A stretch of 22,240 nt of DNA from Opitutaceae bacterium (GTDB lineage: Bacteria > Verrucomicrobiota > Verrucomicrobiia > Opitutales > Opitutaceae), in the NCBI GenBank assembly GCA_005787865.1, contig SXZN01000092.1, positions 1-22,240 on the forward strand, given 5' to 3'. Made by a program: the position numbers and the translations under genes. The notes under the pieces are model-generated. The model did no database searches, was not told where the DNA came from, and saw nothing but the letters and a program-made list of their open reading frames with translations. Below, in pieces: positions 5,909 to 13,279 of the stretch (positions are counted from its first letter, which is position 1; every line of letters starts with the position of its first letter).

Positions 5909-7834
5909 ATGGATTTTTTTGCTGCCCAAGCCCAGGCGCGCAAGCGAACCCACCGGCTAGTGCTCTTATTTATTCTGGCGGTGCTGGGAACTGTGTTAGC
6001 TGGCTATGCCGCCGCGGTATTTTTGCTCAATCAGGACCCCCAGCATGGTTTGCTCATTTGGTGGGATCCGCTACTTTTAGCCTGGACGGCGGGGGCCACC
6101 ACCGTGGTCGTGGGCATTGCCTCGCTCTATAAATGGTCGCAACTACGCGCGGGCGGCGCCGCCGTGGCCGAACTCGTCGGTGGACGACTCGTGAGCGGCG
6201 CTACCACTGATCCCAAGGAACGGCGCCTGCTGAATGTGGTTGAGGAAATGGCGATCGCCTCCGGTATTCCAATGCCGGTCGTCTACGTGTTAGAGAATGA
6301 GTCCGGCCTCAACGCCTTTGCCGCTGGGCTTACCACAAGCGATGCCGCCGTCGCCGTGACCCGTGGCCTGCTGGATAAATTATCCCGCGATGAACTGCAG
6401 GGAGTGATCGGGCATGAATTTAGTCACATCCTCAACGGTGACATGCGCCTCAATGTGCGCATCACCGCCATCGTGTTCGGCATTCTCGTCATTGGGCTCC
6501 TTGGCCGGGGTATCTTGCAATCGATCGGCCGCGGTCGCGGGCGCAGTAGCAGCGATGATAAAAAAGGGGGCGGGGTGATGGTCTTCCTGGCGGTCGGCTT
6601 GGCGCTTATGATCATTGGCTATATTGGCTATTTTTTTGGACGGCTCATCCAGGCCGCGGTATCACGTCAGCGCGAATTCCTGGCCGACGCCTCCGCCGTG
6701 CAATTCACGCGTAACCCCGAGGGCATCAGTGGGGCCCTGAAAAAAATTGGGGGCTATGCGCTAGAGGGTAATATTGCGGACCAACACGCGCCAGAGATCG
6801 GTCACTTTTTTTTCGCCCAAGCTTTTAAAACTAGTTTTAGCGGACTCTGGGCCACCCACCCGCCGCTGGCAGAGCGCATCCGCGCGGTTGAGGCCCGTTG
6901 GGATGGCGCAGTTTTTTCTCCGCCAAAAATAGTTGATATCGCCCATGAATCATCCGCGACCGCCGGTTTTGGCGGCAGCCCACTTAACGGCAACCAGGCG
7001 GCGAGGTCGTCTGCTCCCCTCCGCTTCAAACCAGTGGAGATCGTCGCTGATATCGGCGCCCTGACCAAAGCCCACTTCCGACAAGCCCAAACCCGCCTCG
7101 CGTCGATTCCCCTGCCACTGCGAGAGGCGACCCGCGCTGCCTCCACCGCTCAAGTATTGGTGTACGGATTGCTGCTCAGCGATAACCCAGCCTCGCGTGC
7201 ACAGCAGCACGCGCTCATCCAAAAACATGCCGGGACCGACTCTGCTACAGTCTTGGCCAGCCTAGATGCCGCCCTGCGCGCCCTCGCCCCTGAAGCTCGG
7301 CTGCCGCTGCTGCAATTGGCCTTTCCCGTGCTGCGCGAGCTGAAGAGCACCGTACTTGCACGCTTTACGACCACCCTCGATGCGCTCATGCACGCGGACA
7401 ACCGTGTCACCCCTTTTGAATACGCATTACAAAAAATGCTGCAGCGCCAGCTCACTCTCGCCGCCAACCCCCGACCCCAGTTGCAGTACGATTCTTTCGG
7501 TGCCGTTCGCCGGGAGATTGCGATCGTGCTTTCCGCTTTGGCGCATCTCAGTGCCAAAAACTCTCCCGCGGCTTTTGCGGAAGGCACCGCGCAGATTCCC
7601 GTAATTCGCAATCAAATCACTCTGCTCGATCCCGACGCAAGCGGGCTAGATCAGCTAGACTTTGCCCTCGATAAACTCGCCGGCAGCGCTTGGCCCATTA
7701 AGCAGCGCGTCCTCGTGGCGGCCGGCCACGTTATCGCTAGCGACAGCACCATCACGGTCGAAGAAGGCGAACTCTATCGCGCGATCGCCGCGACGCTCGA
7801 CTGCCCCATGCCCATGCTGGGCCTCGCGAATTAA
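5909..7834 (+). CDS. M48 (HtpX/Ste24-like) membrane metalloprotease with long C-terminal extension
   Basis: A 641-aa zinc protease of the inner membrane. Hydrophobic segments lie at about 17-40, 48-73, 185-203 and 224-246. The zinc site is HEFSH (His169, Glu170, His173) with the third ligand Glu256 in REFLADASAV, as in M48. A conserved FKTSFSGLWATHPPLAERI stretch follows at about 307-325. The catalytic part ends near residue 330, close to the full length of ordinary HtpX (~290 aa). The remaining ~300 residues are extra: an Ala/Leu-rich helical region with two pieces that resemble TerB-type helical repeats (about 491-514 around LMHADNRVTPFEYALQKML, and about 601-635 around ASDSTITVEEGELYRAIAAT). 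It follows lemA on the same strand and likely degrades misfolded membrane proteins. The extension's role is unknown. Confidence 0.9.
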   Translation: MDFFAAQAQARKRTHRLVLLFILAVLGTVLAGYAAAVFLLNQDPQHGLLIWWDPLLLAWTAGATTVVVGIASLYKWSQLRAGGAAVAELVGGRLVSGATTDPKERRLLNVVEEMAIASGIPMPVVYVLENESGLNAFAAGLTTSDAAVAVTRGLLDKLSRDELQGVIGHEFSHILNGDMRLNVRITAIVFGILVIGLLGRGILQSIGRGRGRSSSDDKKGGGVMVFLAVGLALMIIGYIGYFFGRLIQAAVSRQREFLADASAVQFTRNPEGISGALKKIGGYALEGNIADQHAPEIGHFFFAQAFKTSFSGLWATHPPLAERIRAVEARWDGAVFSPPKIVDIAHESSATAGFGGSPLNGNQAARSSAPLRFKPVEIVADIGALTKAHFRQAQTRLASIPLPLREATRAASTAQVLVYGLLLSDNPASRAQQHALIQKHAGTDSATVLASLDAALRALAPEARLPLLQLAFPVLRELKSTVLARFTTTLDALMHADNRVTPFEYALQKMLQRQLTLAANPRPQLQYDSFGAVRREIAIVLSALAHLSAKNSPAAFAEGTAQIPVIRNQITLLDPDASGLDQLDFALDKLAGSAWPIKQRVLVAAGHVIASDSTITVEEGELYRAIAATLDCPMPMLGLAN

Positions 7835-7856
7835 TTTTCTAGCTTTGCTTAGTCGC

Positions 7857-8270
7857 GTGACCCTCGCCGAAAAACAGCAGCAGCTCATTGCAGATTATGC
7901 CATCATTGAAGATGCGCAGGAACGTCTCGCAGCAATCGTCGACGGCGCCCGCCGCAGTCCACCGCTCGCCGCGACTGAACGCACTGAGAGCAACCGCGTG
8001 CGCGGCTGTATTTCACAGGCGTGGGTCGTGGCCGAGCAGCGGGAGGGGCTTTGCTACTTTCGCAGCGATGCCGATTCGCCCTTGGTCCGCGGCTTACTCA
8101 AGCTACTCTGTGATTTATATAGCGACGCGCTCCCGCGAGAGATCGCCGCGACTGAGCCGATGCTCTACGAAGCACTGGGTCTCGCCCGCGATCTCTCCCC
8201 CACGCGCCTAAATGGTTTGCGCAGCGTCCGCGCAAAAATCCGTGAATATGCCGATAGCCTCAGCGCTTAA
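7857..8270 (+). CDS. sufE: SufE/CsdE-family sulfur acceptor
   Basis: About 137 aa from a GTG start; a TTG at 7845 is an alternative, and the open frame upstream of that is only the overlap with the M48 gene. SufE takes persulfide sulfur from a cysteine desulfurase and activates it for Fe-S or other sulfur pathways. The acceptor cysteine is Cys51 in SNRVRGCISQAWV, the same position as in E. coli SufE. The downstream PLVRGLLKLLCDLYSDALP and GLARDLSPTRLNGLRS segments are also typical. It lies 22 bases after the M48 gene on the same strand. No cysteine desulfurase gene is in the window. A tcdA gene lies nearby on the other strand, reminiscent of E. coli csdA-csdE-tcdA, so the protein could act as CsdE. 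Confidence 0.9.
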   Translation: MTLAEKQQQLIADYAIIEDAQERLAAIVDGARRSPPLAATERTESNRVRGCISQAWVVAEQREGLCYFRSDADSPLVRGLLKLLCDLYSDALPREIAATEPMLYEALGLARDLSPTRLNGLRSVRAKIREYADSLSA

Positions 8271-8339
8271 ACGAATACGGTAAACGGCGACGGAAACTTG
8301 CAGGCCGGCGGAGCGTCATTAGGTCAGCGCTCGCTTTCG

Positions 8340-8474
8340 ATGCCCCTCCCTCACCCAGCTCATCACTGCCGCGGCGTTTCGACCAATCCCAAAGATTACC
8401 TTCTGAGCCGGCGCCAATTTCTCAACCGCGTAGGCTTAGGCATGGGAGCAACCGCGCGCCTCAGGACTCGATAG
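8340..8474 (+). pseudogene. Stump of a Tat-exported (DUF1501-like) gene
   Basis: An ATG at 8340 opens 44 codons ending with TAG at 8472-8474. Residues 23-39 read SRRQFLNRVGLGMGATA, a clear twin-arginine export signal of the kind that begins DUF1501 proteins in Verrucomicrobiota and Planctomycetota. The leading segment with HPAHHC also fits such leaders. Right after the signal the frame becomes RLRTR and stops, and nothing like the rest of a DUF1501 protein follows. The last bases overlap the 3' end of the convergent gene at 8461-8919. Inference: the 5' remnant left by a deletion or rearrangement whose breakpoint is near 8455-8465. Confidence 0.6.
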
Positions 8475-8919
8475 ATTTTTTGTCCGGCCCGTTAGCGGCA
8501 CTGTCTTCCACCGCCCAACCTTTGATCGCCACCGGCTCGCAAGCTTCGACAAAGCGCCGGCCTTGCTCGAAGCCCCAGAGCCAACACGCGCCATCGTGGC
8601 GATCATGCACTAATAAATAATCCGGGGCCGCCGCATCACTTTCCGTGGCGATGCTGAATTGATTTTCAGTCAATCGCTCCAGCACACCCCTGAGTTTTTG
8701 CAGCAGCGGAGCCGTTTCAAGCGTAACCTTCCAATTACGCGCTAGCACCACGGGATGCCGGCCCACAAAATAGTATCCAAAAAAACGCGGTGGTTGAAAA
8801 TGACCAGCTACGCCCAGTTTTTTTACGTGAGCCTCAACGGCTTCAATAAACTTAACCCGCCACGCCAGATCACGTGGCAGTCTGATTTCAGGGAGATCAA
8901 TGAGGAGTTGGTCGGGCAT
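8461..8919 (-). CDS. Hypothetical protein
   Basis: A 152-aa protein of no family I recognise. It has no signal peptide or membrane segment and looks soluble and cytoplasmic. The central part (residues about 45-90) has HFQPPRFFGYYFVGRHPVVL, and the C-terminal part has LLVHDRHDGACWLWGFEQGR, consistent with a small mixed alpha/beta fold. The last ~15 residues (SAANGPDKKSIES) look disordered. The start MPDQLLIDLPEI is the first ATG and has no visible Shine-Dalgarno. The 3' end overlaps the remnant Tat leader of the convergent pseudogene by 14 bases, so the natural C-terminus may have been altered at the breakpoint. It stands alone, with 286 gene-free bases upstream. Confidence 0.65.
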   Translation of the reverse strand: MPDQLLIDLPEIRLPRDLAWRVKFIEAVEAHVKKLGVAGHFQPPRFFGYYFVGRHPVVLARNWKVTLETAPLLQKLRGVLERLTENQFSIATESDAAAPDYLLVHDRHDGACWLWGFEQGRRFVEACEPVAIKGWAVEDSAANGPDKKSIES

Positions 8920-9168
8920 GGCGAAAAATTAATCGGCAGCCTCCATAACGACTCTTTTGGCCGCTCCGTTAGCTTAGGTTTAGGCGCCCACTGGCGAGAT
9001 ATTCCGCGCACCAAAAATAGTTAAAGTTTTACCCGCGCTGGTCTGAGTCGTTTGCGTCGCAATGCAGGGTCTGATGATTGAGCAGTGGCCCGGCTCTGCT
9101 TAGCTCATCAACATTGCCATTTCGATGCAGTGGTTTCCTGCCGTACCGTCATCGCTATCGATCTGCGC

Positions 9169-9198
9169 CGGCGCCAAAATGCAGCGGGCGGCGCCAAA
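9169..9198. repeat. Short direct repeat CGGCGCCAAA x2
   Basis: CGGCGCCAAA occurs at 9169-9178 and again at 9189-9198, exactly 20 bases apart, just past the 3' end of tcdA in the otherwise featureless 8920-9205 gap. In that gap I see no convincing gene, RNA or terminator. Confidence 0.35.
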
Positions 9199-9205
9199 GG
9201 GGAGG

Positions 9206-10021
9206 CTATTTCCCTAGAGCAATGCGCCGCACCACCTCGCCGGCAGCCGCAAATCCAAACGCACCCGTAATAAAGACTGCCGTACCAAAACCAGTTGCGC
9301 AATCTAGCCGCAGATTTGACCCCTCTTCAGGTTCAGTCGCACAGGTGCCATCAGCCCAAGGATAAACGGGTTTCTCCTGGGACGAAACACAGGGGATTCC
9401 GTAGTCATGCCCCTCGCCTTTCGCGAAACCATAATCGCGCCGCAATTTCTTGCGCACCTGTCGCAATAGCTCATCGCCATGCGCCCCGCCAAAATCGGTC
9501 ACGACAATGCGCGTGGCATCACGACGACCACCCGCTGAACCTACGGTTAACACTGGTAGCTGTCGCCGGACACACTCTGCAATGATGAGCGCCTTGTTGG
9601 ACATTAAATCGATGCAATCCACCACCCAATCATAGCGGGTGGCCAACAATTGCTCGGCAGTTTTGGCGGTAAAATATTCGCTCTGCGCAGTGACGCGGCA
9701 GGCGGGATTGATTAACTGCACCCGCTCCGCAATCGCGGCGACCTTGGGGCGGCCAATATTGCCATCAAGCGCAGGGAGCTGACGATTAACGTTAGTCAGA
9801 CAAACATCATCGAGATCAATTAAAGTTAAGGCGCCGACGCCGGAGCGAGCCAGGCCCTCGGCTACCCATGAACCAACACCGCCGACGCCGATAATCGCCA
9901 CGTGCGCGGCGTGTAAGCGGGGCAGCGCCGCAGCGCCGTAGAGACGAGCGAGACCGCCGAAGCGTTGGAGATAATCATCAGTCACGCAGGCAGAGCTAGC
10001 TAGGACCACGCGTAGCGCCAC
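9206..10021 (-). CDS. tcdA: tRNA threonylcarbamoyladenosine dehydratase
   Basis: An E1-like (ThiF/MoeB) ATP-dependent enzyme that cyclises t6A37 of tRNAs to ct6A. The nucleotide-binding glycine loop is VAIIGVGGVGSWVAEGLARS (41-60), followed by TLIDLDDVCLTNVNRQ with the ATP-contacting Asp and Arg, VVDCIDLMSNKALII, and the C-terminal LRLDCATGFGTAVFITGAFG. From the first GTG it is 271 aa (E. coli 268). A second GTG at 9985, giving MTDDYLQRFGGLARLYG, fits the family N-terminus better and would give 259 aa. It follows the NadR-type kinase after 37 bases on the same strand. In E. coli this gene (csdL) lies beside csdE; here a SufE/CsdE homologue lies ~1 kb away on the other strand. Confidence 0.94.
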   Translation of the reverse strand: MALRVVLASSACVTDDYLQRFGGLARLYGAAALPRLHAAHVAIIGVGGVGSWVAEGLARSGVGALTLIDLDDVCLTNVNRQLPALDGNIGRPKVAAIAERVQLINPACRVTAQSEYFTAKTAEQLLATRYDWVVDCIDLMSNKALIIAECVRRQLPVLTVGSAGGRRDATRIVVTDFGGAHGDELLRQVRKKLRRDYGFAKGEGHDYGIPCVSSQEKPVYPWADGTCATEPEEGSNLRLDCATGFGTAVFITGAFGFAAAGEVVRRIALGK

Positions 10022-10058
10022 TCATTTATTACCCAACGAGTCATCAGGGCATATTTCC

Positions 10059-10580
10059 CTAGAAGCCGAGCTGGTTAACCGCCGCGATCGCTTGCTGCTG
10101 ACGCGCGGACCCAGCACCGCGAATTAACTGATAAGGCAATTGCCGCCGCTCTAGCGCCTCCCGCCATAAATTAAAACAGCGGGCGCGGTCAGCGAGATCA
10201 GGAAAAGCGCGCTGCGGATCCGGGGTAAATGGCACATCAACATCGAGCAAGAGATAGAGGGTATAATTTGACGCGCGCCGTTCCGCTTCAGCGCGTATAT
10301 CCGCCGGACAAGTGCCGTAAAGTAAGTCACTCCAAAGCACCGTCGTCAGCGCCTCGGTGTCGCAGAGCACGAGCGGCGGCGCCAGCGCCACAGCCGCGTC
10401 TTCCCGTCGCCATTGCTCGCGCGCGATCATCGGGATATGCGCCAAGGTAATCCCGCCGTGTTGGTCCCAAAATTCGCGGGCGTACTCAGCAACCACGGGG
10501 GCGTTAAAATGGGCAGCCAACTGCTGCGCGAGTTGCGTCTTGCCCGTGGATTCCGGCCCAAATAAAGCGACCCGTTTCAT
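10059..10580 (-). CDS. NadR-type nicotinamide riboside kinase (AAA P-loop protein)
   Basis: A 173-aa P-loop kinase matching only the C-terminal domain of NadR. The Walker A motif is GPESTGKT (8-15), followed by VVAEYAREFWDQHGG (29-43), the LVLCDTEALTTVLWS segment (about 70-84), and YLLLDVDVPFTPDPQR, where the base and ribose are recognised. It phosphorylates nicotinamide riboside to NMN. The N-terminal NMN adenylyltransferase and repressor domains of enterobacterial NadR are absent, so another NadD/NadM enzyme must complete NAD synthesis. The start overlaps the pnuC stop by 4 bases, a textbook transporter/kinase pair in which phosphorylation traps the imported riboside. Confidence 0.92.
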   Translation of the reverse strand: MKRVALFGPESTGKTQLAQQLAAHFNAPVVAEYAREFWDQHGGITLAHIPMIAREQWRREDAAVALAPPLVLCDTEALTTVLWSDLLYGTCPADIRAEAERRASNYTLYLLLDVDVPFTPDPQRAFPDLADRARCFNLWREALERRQLPYQLIRGAGSARQQQAIAAVNQLGF

Positions 10581-11158
10581 GCGGCGACCTTACATCCTTG
10601 GCGCCACTCGCGCCAACCCCACAGCGACATCCACCAAAAGATCAGGTAAAGCCCACTCGTCAGTCGTAAATCCTTCACCCAATAAACGCCCACGGCTACC
10701 GTGTTGACGAGCAGCCAGCCCAGCCAACATTCCATTTTTTTTCGCGCCTGCAGCCACTGGGCAATTAAACTAAAAATTAAGATGAAGGCGTCCCACCACG
10801 GCAGCGCCGCATCGGTCAGGCGATGCATGCCCCACCCCCAGACGGCGGTCAGGCCGGCGCCCACGACCACCCAGCTTCCTCGCGCCATGGGGCTTAACTG
10901 CGTCACCGGCAGTACTCCCAGCGGGGACGAGCTCAGTCCACCCCGCCGCGCCCAGTGCCACCAGCCATAGATCTGCAGGGCAAAAAAGAGAACCTGCAGA
11001 ATTGCATCAGAATAAAGCTTAGCTCCATAAAACACCCACGCGTAAATTCCTACCTGCACTAAGCCGACCGGCCACCCCCAGAGATCCTGGCGAATCATCA
11101 ACCTGACGCCGATAACGCCCAGCACCGTGCCGATAATTTCCCAGATGCTCATAATCAA
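10577..11158 (-). CDS. pnuC: Nicotinamide riboside transporter PnuC
   Basis: A 193-aa integral membrane protein with about seven hydrophobic segments. It is Trp/Tyr-rich as PnuC is: the N-terminal IWEIIGTVLGVIGVRLM, then VQVGIYAWVFYGAKLYSDAI, LQIYGWWHWAR, a central WVVVGAGLTAVWGWGM, SLIAQWLQARKKMECWLGWL, and a final LYLIFWWMSLWGWREW. It mediates facilitated uptake of nicotinamide riboside. The downstream kinase gene overlaps by 4 bases, coupling uptake to phosphorylation. The Hsp33 gene ends 41 bases upstream on the same strand; this gap is too short for a known NAD riboswitch, and none is visible. Confidence 0.93.
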   Translation of the reverse strand: MIMSIWEIIGTVLGVIGVRLMIRQDLWGWPVGLVQVGIYAWVFYGAKLYSDAILQVLFFALQIYGWWHWARRGGLSSSPLGVLPVTQLSPMARGSWVVVGAGLTAVWGWGMHRLTDAALPWWDAFILIFSLIAQWLQARKKMECWLGWLLVNTVAVGVYWVKDLRLTSGLYLIFWWMSLWGWREWRQGCKVAA

Positions 11159-11199
11159 TAAAGGTCAGCGCGGTGGAATAAATATCGGGAGCGGTCCGC

Positions 11200-12048
11200 T
11201 TAGCCTCCAGCTAAATAGGCCTCCATCGCCTCGCGCGTCAGCCGATGACCAGCGGCACAACGCGGACATTCCACGCGGATTGATTCCGCCTCGCCAAAAA
11301 TTCCCACCGGATCCGCGCGAAAAGCGGGGGCGATCGCGCCCAGAATTTTTGATTGCGTGCAACCGCAGTGCCAGCGGTAAAGCCGCTGCTCAATCCGCGT
11401 CAAGATTTCGGCCTGGGCCAGCGCGCTGACGCCCGCTGCCGCGACGGCGTTAAACCAAGACGCATCATAGTCAGGCTGTGAGACGAGCAGCGCATAATCA
11501 TCGTTCCCGAGGTGAAAATAACGCACCGGGCATTGTTCACTTTGAGCATAATAATCCGTGGCCGCGAGCAACGGATCATTCCCGATAAAATTAATCACGC
11601 TCCGCCGAGTCTCTGCGCCGCGGCGTGGCACATTGTCGCTGTAGAAGGTATTGAGCGCAGCGACCTTAACATTTTCCGTAAAAAGCCGCCCGGTGATCGT
11701 GCAGTCCTCGTTATCCATCGCGAGAAACACATTGAGCCGCGGTGCTTGAAAATTAAGCGACCAAGCCAAGTGCTCATTCAGCGGTCGCGCCGCGGCATGG
11801 AGCACACCCGCCACGAGCGCCTCTTTAAAAATAGCCGCCTGCGTTGACGGATATCGCAAATGCTGGTCCGCCAGATGCAGATAATAATCCGTAAACAAAG
11901 GGGTTAAGTCTGCCCGTACGAGCAGCACATTGCGGTGGCGGATAAAATCCACCGTGACAACGGCACCTGAATCGGTCGCTAACTGGTCTGGCGGCATCCC
12001 ACGCAGTGTATGAATAATTCCTGAATGTCCAGCGAGGGCCATGCTCAT
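11200..12048 (-). CDS. hslO: Hsp33-type redox-regulated chaperone
   Basis: A 282-aa protein matching Hsp33 in length and layout. The N-terminal alpha/beta domain includes RPLNEHLAWSLNFQAPRLNV. The C-terminal redox switch has zinc-binding cysteines in WHCGC (Cys228, Cys230) and ECPRC (Cys261, Cys264), the C-X-C and C-X-X-C spacing of the family, ending in LTREAMEAYLAGG. On oxidative unfolding stress the zinc is lost, disulfides form and the protein becomes a holdase. The gene is first in a compact minus-strand run hslO, pnuC, nicotinamide riboside kinase, tcdA. The Hsp15 gene (hslR), its usual neighbour in E. coli, is 0.8 kb away across msrA on the other strand. An alternative start at the third codon (ATG) is possible. 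Confidence 0.9.
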   Translation of the reverse strand: MSMALAGHSGIIHTLRGMPPDQLATDSGAVVTVDFIRHRNVLLVRADLTPLFTDYYLHLADQHLRYPSTQAAIFKEALVAGVLHAAARPLNEHLAWSLNFQAPRLNVFLAMDNEDCTITGRLFTENVKVAALNTFYSDNVPRRGAETRRSVINFIGNDPLLAATDYYAQSEQCPVRYFHLGNDDYALLVSQPDYDASWFNAVAAAGVSALAQAEILTRIEQRLYRWHCGCTQSKILGAIAPAFRADPVGIFGEAESIRVECPRCAAGHRLTREAMEAYLAGG

Positions 12049-12090
12049 GCCCAGACGGATTAACTAATCGAGAGAATCCCCACCGACCGC

Positions 12091-12111
12091 ATCCCTCAGC
12101 GCCTGAGGGAT
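12091..12111. terminator. Hairpin downstream of msrA, terminator-like without U tract
   Basis: ATCCCTCAG-CGC-CTGAGGGAT is a perfect 9-bp stem with a 3-base loop, starting 8 bases past the msrA stop on the reverse strand and ending about 40 bases before the hslO start. No run of T follows on either strand, so it may be a weak terminator or an mRNA-stabilising 3' structure separating msrA from the hslO run. Confidence 0.5.
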
Positions 12112-12119
12112 CGCCCCCG

Positions 12120-12725
12120 TCAGTTGGCCTTAATCACACCCTTACTCTGCAGCTTCTTTACCTTGGGCTTAATCACGAAAGTACAGTAACCGGCATTGGG
12201 ATTCTGATTGAAATAATTCTGGTGATAGTCTTCGGCGCGCCAAAATTTCTTGAGCGGGACAATCTGAGTCACAATGGCGTCACGATAGCTCGCTTGCGCC
12301 GCCTGCTGCGCGCGTTGGGCTACTTGATGCTGCGCCTCATCATGGTAAAATATCACCGAGCGATATTGGTCACCGTGATCAGCTCCCTGCCGATTGAGCG
12401 TGGTGGGATCATGCGCCTCAAAGAAAATCTCGAGCAATTTTTCGTAACTGATGATCGCAGGACTAAACTCCACTTGAATGACTTCGGCGTGACCCGAGCT
12501 ATGACTGCAGATATCCTCGTAAGTTGGGTTTTCAGTTTTTCCGCCCGAATATCCACTGACACTGTGCAGCACCCCAGGGACGCGCTGAAATACCGCCTCT
12601 ATGCACCAAAAACATCCGCCTCCCATTGTCGCAAATTCGGTGGAGGACGCCGCGGGGGATTGGGCTGAAATATTCATAGCAGAAAAAACAAAACCGAAGG
12701 CAAGGAGTGCGCGAAGTTTCATCAT
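12120..12725 (-). CDS. msrA: Exported peptide-methionine (S)-S-oxide reductase
   Basis: MsrA reduces the S-epimer of methionine sulfoxide in oxidised proteins. The N-terminus is a Sec signal peptide (MMKLRALLAFGFVFSAMNIS, cleavage likely after AQ near residue 22), so the enzyme acts outside the cytoplasm. The catalytic motif GGGCFWC gives Cys38, with Cys41 also present. GYSGGKTENPTYEDICSHSS and GHAEVIQVEF are standard, as are DHGDQYRSVIFYH and the recycling Cys180 in NPNAGYCTFV. Its neighbours on both sides are the stress chaperone genes hslO and hslR. The start is ATGATG before the signal; no Shine-Dalgarno is visible. The 133-base gap to the divergent hslR must hold both promoters, but none stands out. 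Confidence 0.95.
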   Translation of the reverse strand: MMKLRALLAFGFVFSAMNISAQSPAASSTEFATMGGGCFWCIEAVFQRVPGVLHSVSGYSGGKTENPTYEDICSHSSGHAEVIQVEFSPAIISYEKLLEIFFEAHDPTTLNRQGADHGDQYRSVIFYHDEAQHQVAQRAQQAAQASYRDAIVTQIVPLKKFWRAEDYHQNYFNQNPNAGYCTFVIKPKVKKLQSKGVIKAN

Positions 12726-12858
12726 TAGTCCACTAGGCTAGTCCATTATCGCGCCGAATCAACCCGCGAGGTTATTTATTCTGTAAATCTTGTTCCTGAG
12801 CGGCAACCGTGATTACTTCTTAAAAGGCCCCCTTTAATTTCACGACCCGAGGCTATCT

Positions 12859-13236
12859 ATGGAAGACTCACGCATCGATAAATGGCTCTGGAGCGTACGC
12901 GTTTTCAAGACACGTCCCCTTGCGATGGAAGCCTGTCGCCTCGGCAAGGTTCTCATGGGCGAGCTAGCCGTCAAACCCAGCCGAGACCTTCGTATCGGCG
13001 ATACGGTGACCATTCACCTCGGGACGATCACCCGCACCCTGAAAGTTACCGCGCTGCCGCCCTCCCGCGTTGCCGCCAAACAGCTTCCCGAATTTATCAC
13101 CGACCTCACTCCACCAGCTGAATACGCCCGGGCTAAACAAGCCGCCCTCGAGCATCAACTTGCCCGCCAGCGCGGCCTCGGCCGACCGACCAAAAAAGAG
13201 CGGCGCGATATGTCGGACCTTTTTGGCTTTGATTAA
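12859..13236 (+). CDS. hslR: S4-domain RNA-binding heat-shock protein Hsp15
   Basis: A 125-aa protein. Residues 5-60 form an S4 RNA-binding domain: RIDKWLWSVRVFKTRPLAME, GKVLMGELAVKPSRDLRIGD, then TVTIHLGTITRTLKVTAL. The C-terminal basic tail (RQRGLGRPTKKERRDMSDLF) is typical of Hsp15. In E. coli it binds 50S subunits carrying nascent peptidyl-tRNA after blocked translation. GAGG at 12849-12852, six bases before the ATG, is one of the very few Shine-Dalgarno-like sequences in the window. The gene is single on its strand and convergent with ettA, whose product also acts on ribosomes. Confidence 0.93.
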   Translation: MEDSRIDKWLWSVRVFKTRPLAMEACRLGKVLMGELAVKPSRDLRIGDTVTIHLGTITRTLKVTALPPSRVAAKQLPEFITDLTPPAEYARAKQAALEHQLARQRGLGRPTKKERRDMSDLFGFD

Positions 13237-13279
13237 AACTCGCCGGCCGCGCGACTGAACAAAGCAAGCCTACGTCCGC

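Noticed and set aside
7662..7856. 5' extension of the sufE frame into the M48 gene
   Set aside because: The family N-terminus begins at the GTG at 7857 and places the acceptor Cys at 51; the upstream codons are an out-of-frame reading of the protease gene.
8755..9024. Possible 89-aa plus-strand gene
   Set aside because: It is mostly antisense to the hypothetical gene at 8461-8919 and shows no family signature; I treat the remainder as intergenic.
11159..11199. Possible NAD-type riboswitch before pnuC
   Set aside because: The gap is only 41 bases and lacks a recognisable aptamer-like structure.
13237..13279. Bidirectional terminator between convergent hslR and ettA
   Set aside because: Only 4-5 bp pairings can be drawn and there is no T run on either strand.
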